Positions 63,672-64,000 of a stretch of 64,000 bases of DNA are shown here, piece by piece. Under the pieces are notes generated by a model. It was not told the DNA's origin. It saw nothing but the letters and a program-made list of their open reading frames with translations, and did no database searches. Every line of letters begins with the position of its first letter. Positions within the stretch are counted from its first letter, which is position 1. Position numbers and translations under genes: made by a program. Source of the DNA: CALBPI01 sp039027435 (GTDB lineage Bacteria > Pseudomonadota > Gammaproteobacteria > Steroidobacterales > Woeseiaceae); the NCBI GenBank assembly GCA_039027435.1, contig JBCCKF010000010.1, positions 82,436 through 146,435 on the forward strand, read 5' to 3'.

Positions 63672-63872
63672 GTGACAGTCGATTGCTGGCGACTAATGCT
63701 CCTCGTCCCGATTTGCGTGCTAGGCGCTGGGTGTTCGCGTTTTAGCGTAGTTCAAGGAATTGAAGCACGAGAGCGAGAGCTGTACTTCGAAAGGTTAGAG
63801 CGTGCGAATCAGCGAATCGTGCTCCGCAATGGGATGACTGCGCTTCTGATTTCAAACCCTGATACGGCCTGA
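63672..63872 (+). pseudogene. Truncated lipoprotein-type M16 (insulinase) peptidase fragment
   Basis: Frame with a lipobox signal (LLVPICVLGAGC, acceptor Cys21 counting from GTG 63672; an ATG at 63636 is in frame upstream) followed by ERANQRIVLRNGMTALLISNPD. The segment resembles the N-terminal strand of pitrilysin-type M16 peptidases (for example LDNGMVVLLVSDP in PtrA). It stops at TGA 63870-63872, just where an IS3-like element begins, so the gene is probably interrupted. The HxxEH zinc motif is beyond the break. Similarity judged by eye. Confidence 0.55.
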
Positions 63873-64000
63873 GAACCCTAGACACTTTTCATGGTAATAA
63901 TCGTAGAAGATCATGAGAGGTGAGAGATGGGTAAGCGCATTCGATATTCGGATGAGTTCAAGCAAGAAGCGGTGAACCAGGTTGTGGTGCACGGCTACCC
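63870..64000 (+). mobile_element. Left end of an IS3-family insertion sequence (partial)
   Basis: The host frame is lost at TGAGAACCCTAGACAC (63870), which has the 5'-TGA start common in IS3-family terminal repeats, and an IS3-type transposase begins 57 bases later. The element runs off the window, so the right end, terminal repeat match and target duplication cannot be checked. Confidence 0.55.
63927..64000 (+). CDS. IS3-family transposase OrfA (3' partial)
   Basis: ATG 63927 after GAGAG; 24 codons to the window edge read GKRIRYSDEFKQEAVNQVV, the typical start of an IS3/IS911 OrfA helix-turn-helix (RxYsxEFKxxAVxLV). DNA-binding subunit; the DDE integrase orfB would follow beyond the window. 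Confidence 0.85.
   Translation, partial: MGKRIRYSDEFKQEAVNQVVVHGY

Overview
The window looks like a chromosomal segment of a gammaproteobacterium, probably a free-living, marine-type heterotroph. The evidence is a gspG-to-gspN type II secretion (T2SS) block beside a rhombosortase, a fabD-fabG-acpP-fabF-pabB-pabC-mltG-tmk-holB-pilZ run in the usual gammaproteobacterial order, a GlpQ close to the enterobacterial form, a NhaR-type regulator and FadJ. I cannot name the genus. Bases 1 to about 48,050 are dense, ordered, fairly GC-rich housekeeping and metabolic DNA. From about 48,050 to the end the DNA is more AT-rich, has long non-coding stretches and carries mobile or accessory genes.

Housekeeping part. 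A two-gene nuclease/helicase system of AddAB/RecB type (1-4911) converges on the T2SS pseudopilin and assembly genes (4895-10419, minus strand). A rhombosortase gene diverges from gspG; this protease processes GlyGly-CTERM proteins, which are typical T2SS cargo. The fatty-acid, folate, cell-wall and replication cluster follows (11168-19731). Next come a double cNMP-binding/rhodanese protein, FadJ, an exo/endonuclease/phosphatase-family protein divergent from a TIR-like protein, and a lipid cluster of leaderless GlpQ, a HAD-IB/PlsC fusion and a large PlsB-like acyltransferase with overlapping frames (24208-28951). A minus-strand block holds DUF1800 and DUF1501 export proteins with an ECF sigma factor, a membrane anti-sigma-like protein and a small secreted helical protein (28953-33408). 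A sterol-desaturase-like protein and modCBA, divergent from nhaR and a DUF1295 protein, come next, then a semialdehyde dehydrogenase, a lipoprotein-like methyltransferase and a diguanylate cyclase. The last block is a nucleoside/NAD salvage operon: secreted hydrolase, PnuC, NadR, exported adenine-deaminase-like protein and HupE.

Accessory part. An XRE regulator (48411-48773) faces a Tn7-like transposition operon (49252-55333): two paralogous TnsA-like proteins, a DDE transposase (TnsB), an AAA+ regulator (TnsC) and a 534-residue TniQ/TnsD-like target selector. Only the second TnsA keeps the PD-(D/E)XK residues. The first has lost the Asp, Glu and Lys but keeps the fold and C-terminal domain, so the pair looks like a catalytic and a non-catalytic partner. 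Inverted repeats and T-tract/CCAAAT repeats lie between the regulator and the operon. No CRISPR array or Cas gene is present. After about 1 kb with little coding content comes a 6.7 kb gene for a secreted SpvB/FG-GAP/RHS polymorphic toxin, followed at once by a four-helix membrane protein that may be its immunity factor. The window ends in a lipoprotein-type M16 peptidase gene that appears to be cut off by an IS3-family element running off the edge.

Most interesting items: the tandem TnsA pair with one dead subunit, the putative regulator/operator arrangement of that transposon, the RHS toxin/immunity pair, and the rhombosortase-T2SS pairing.
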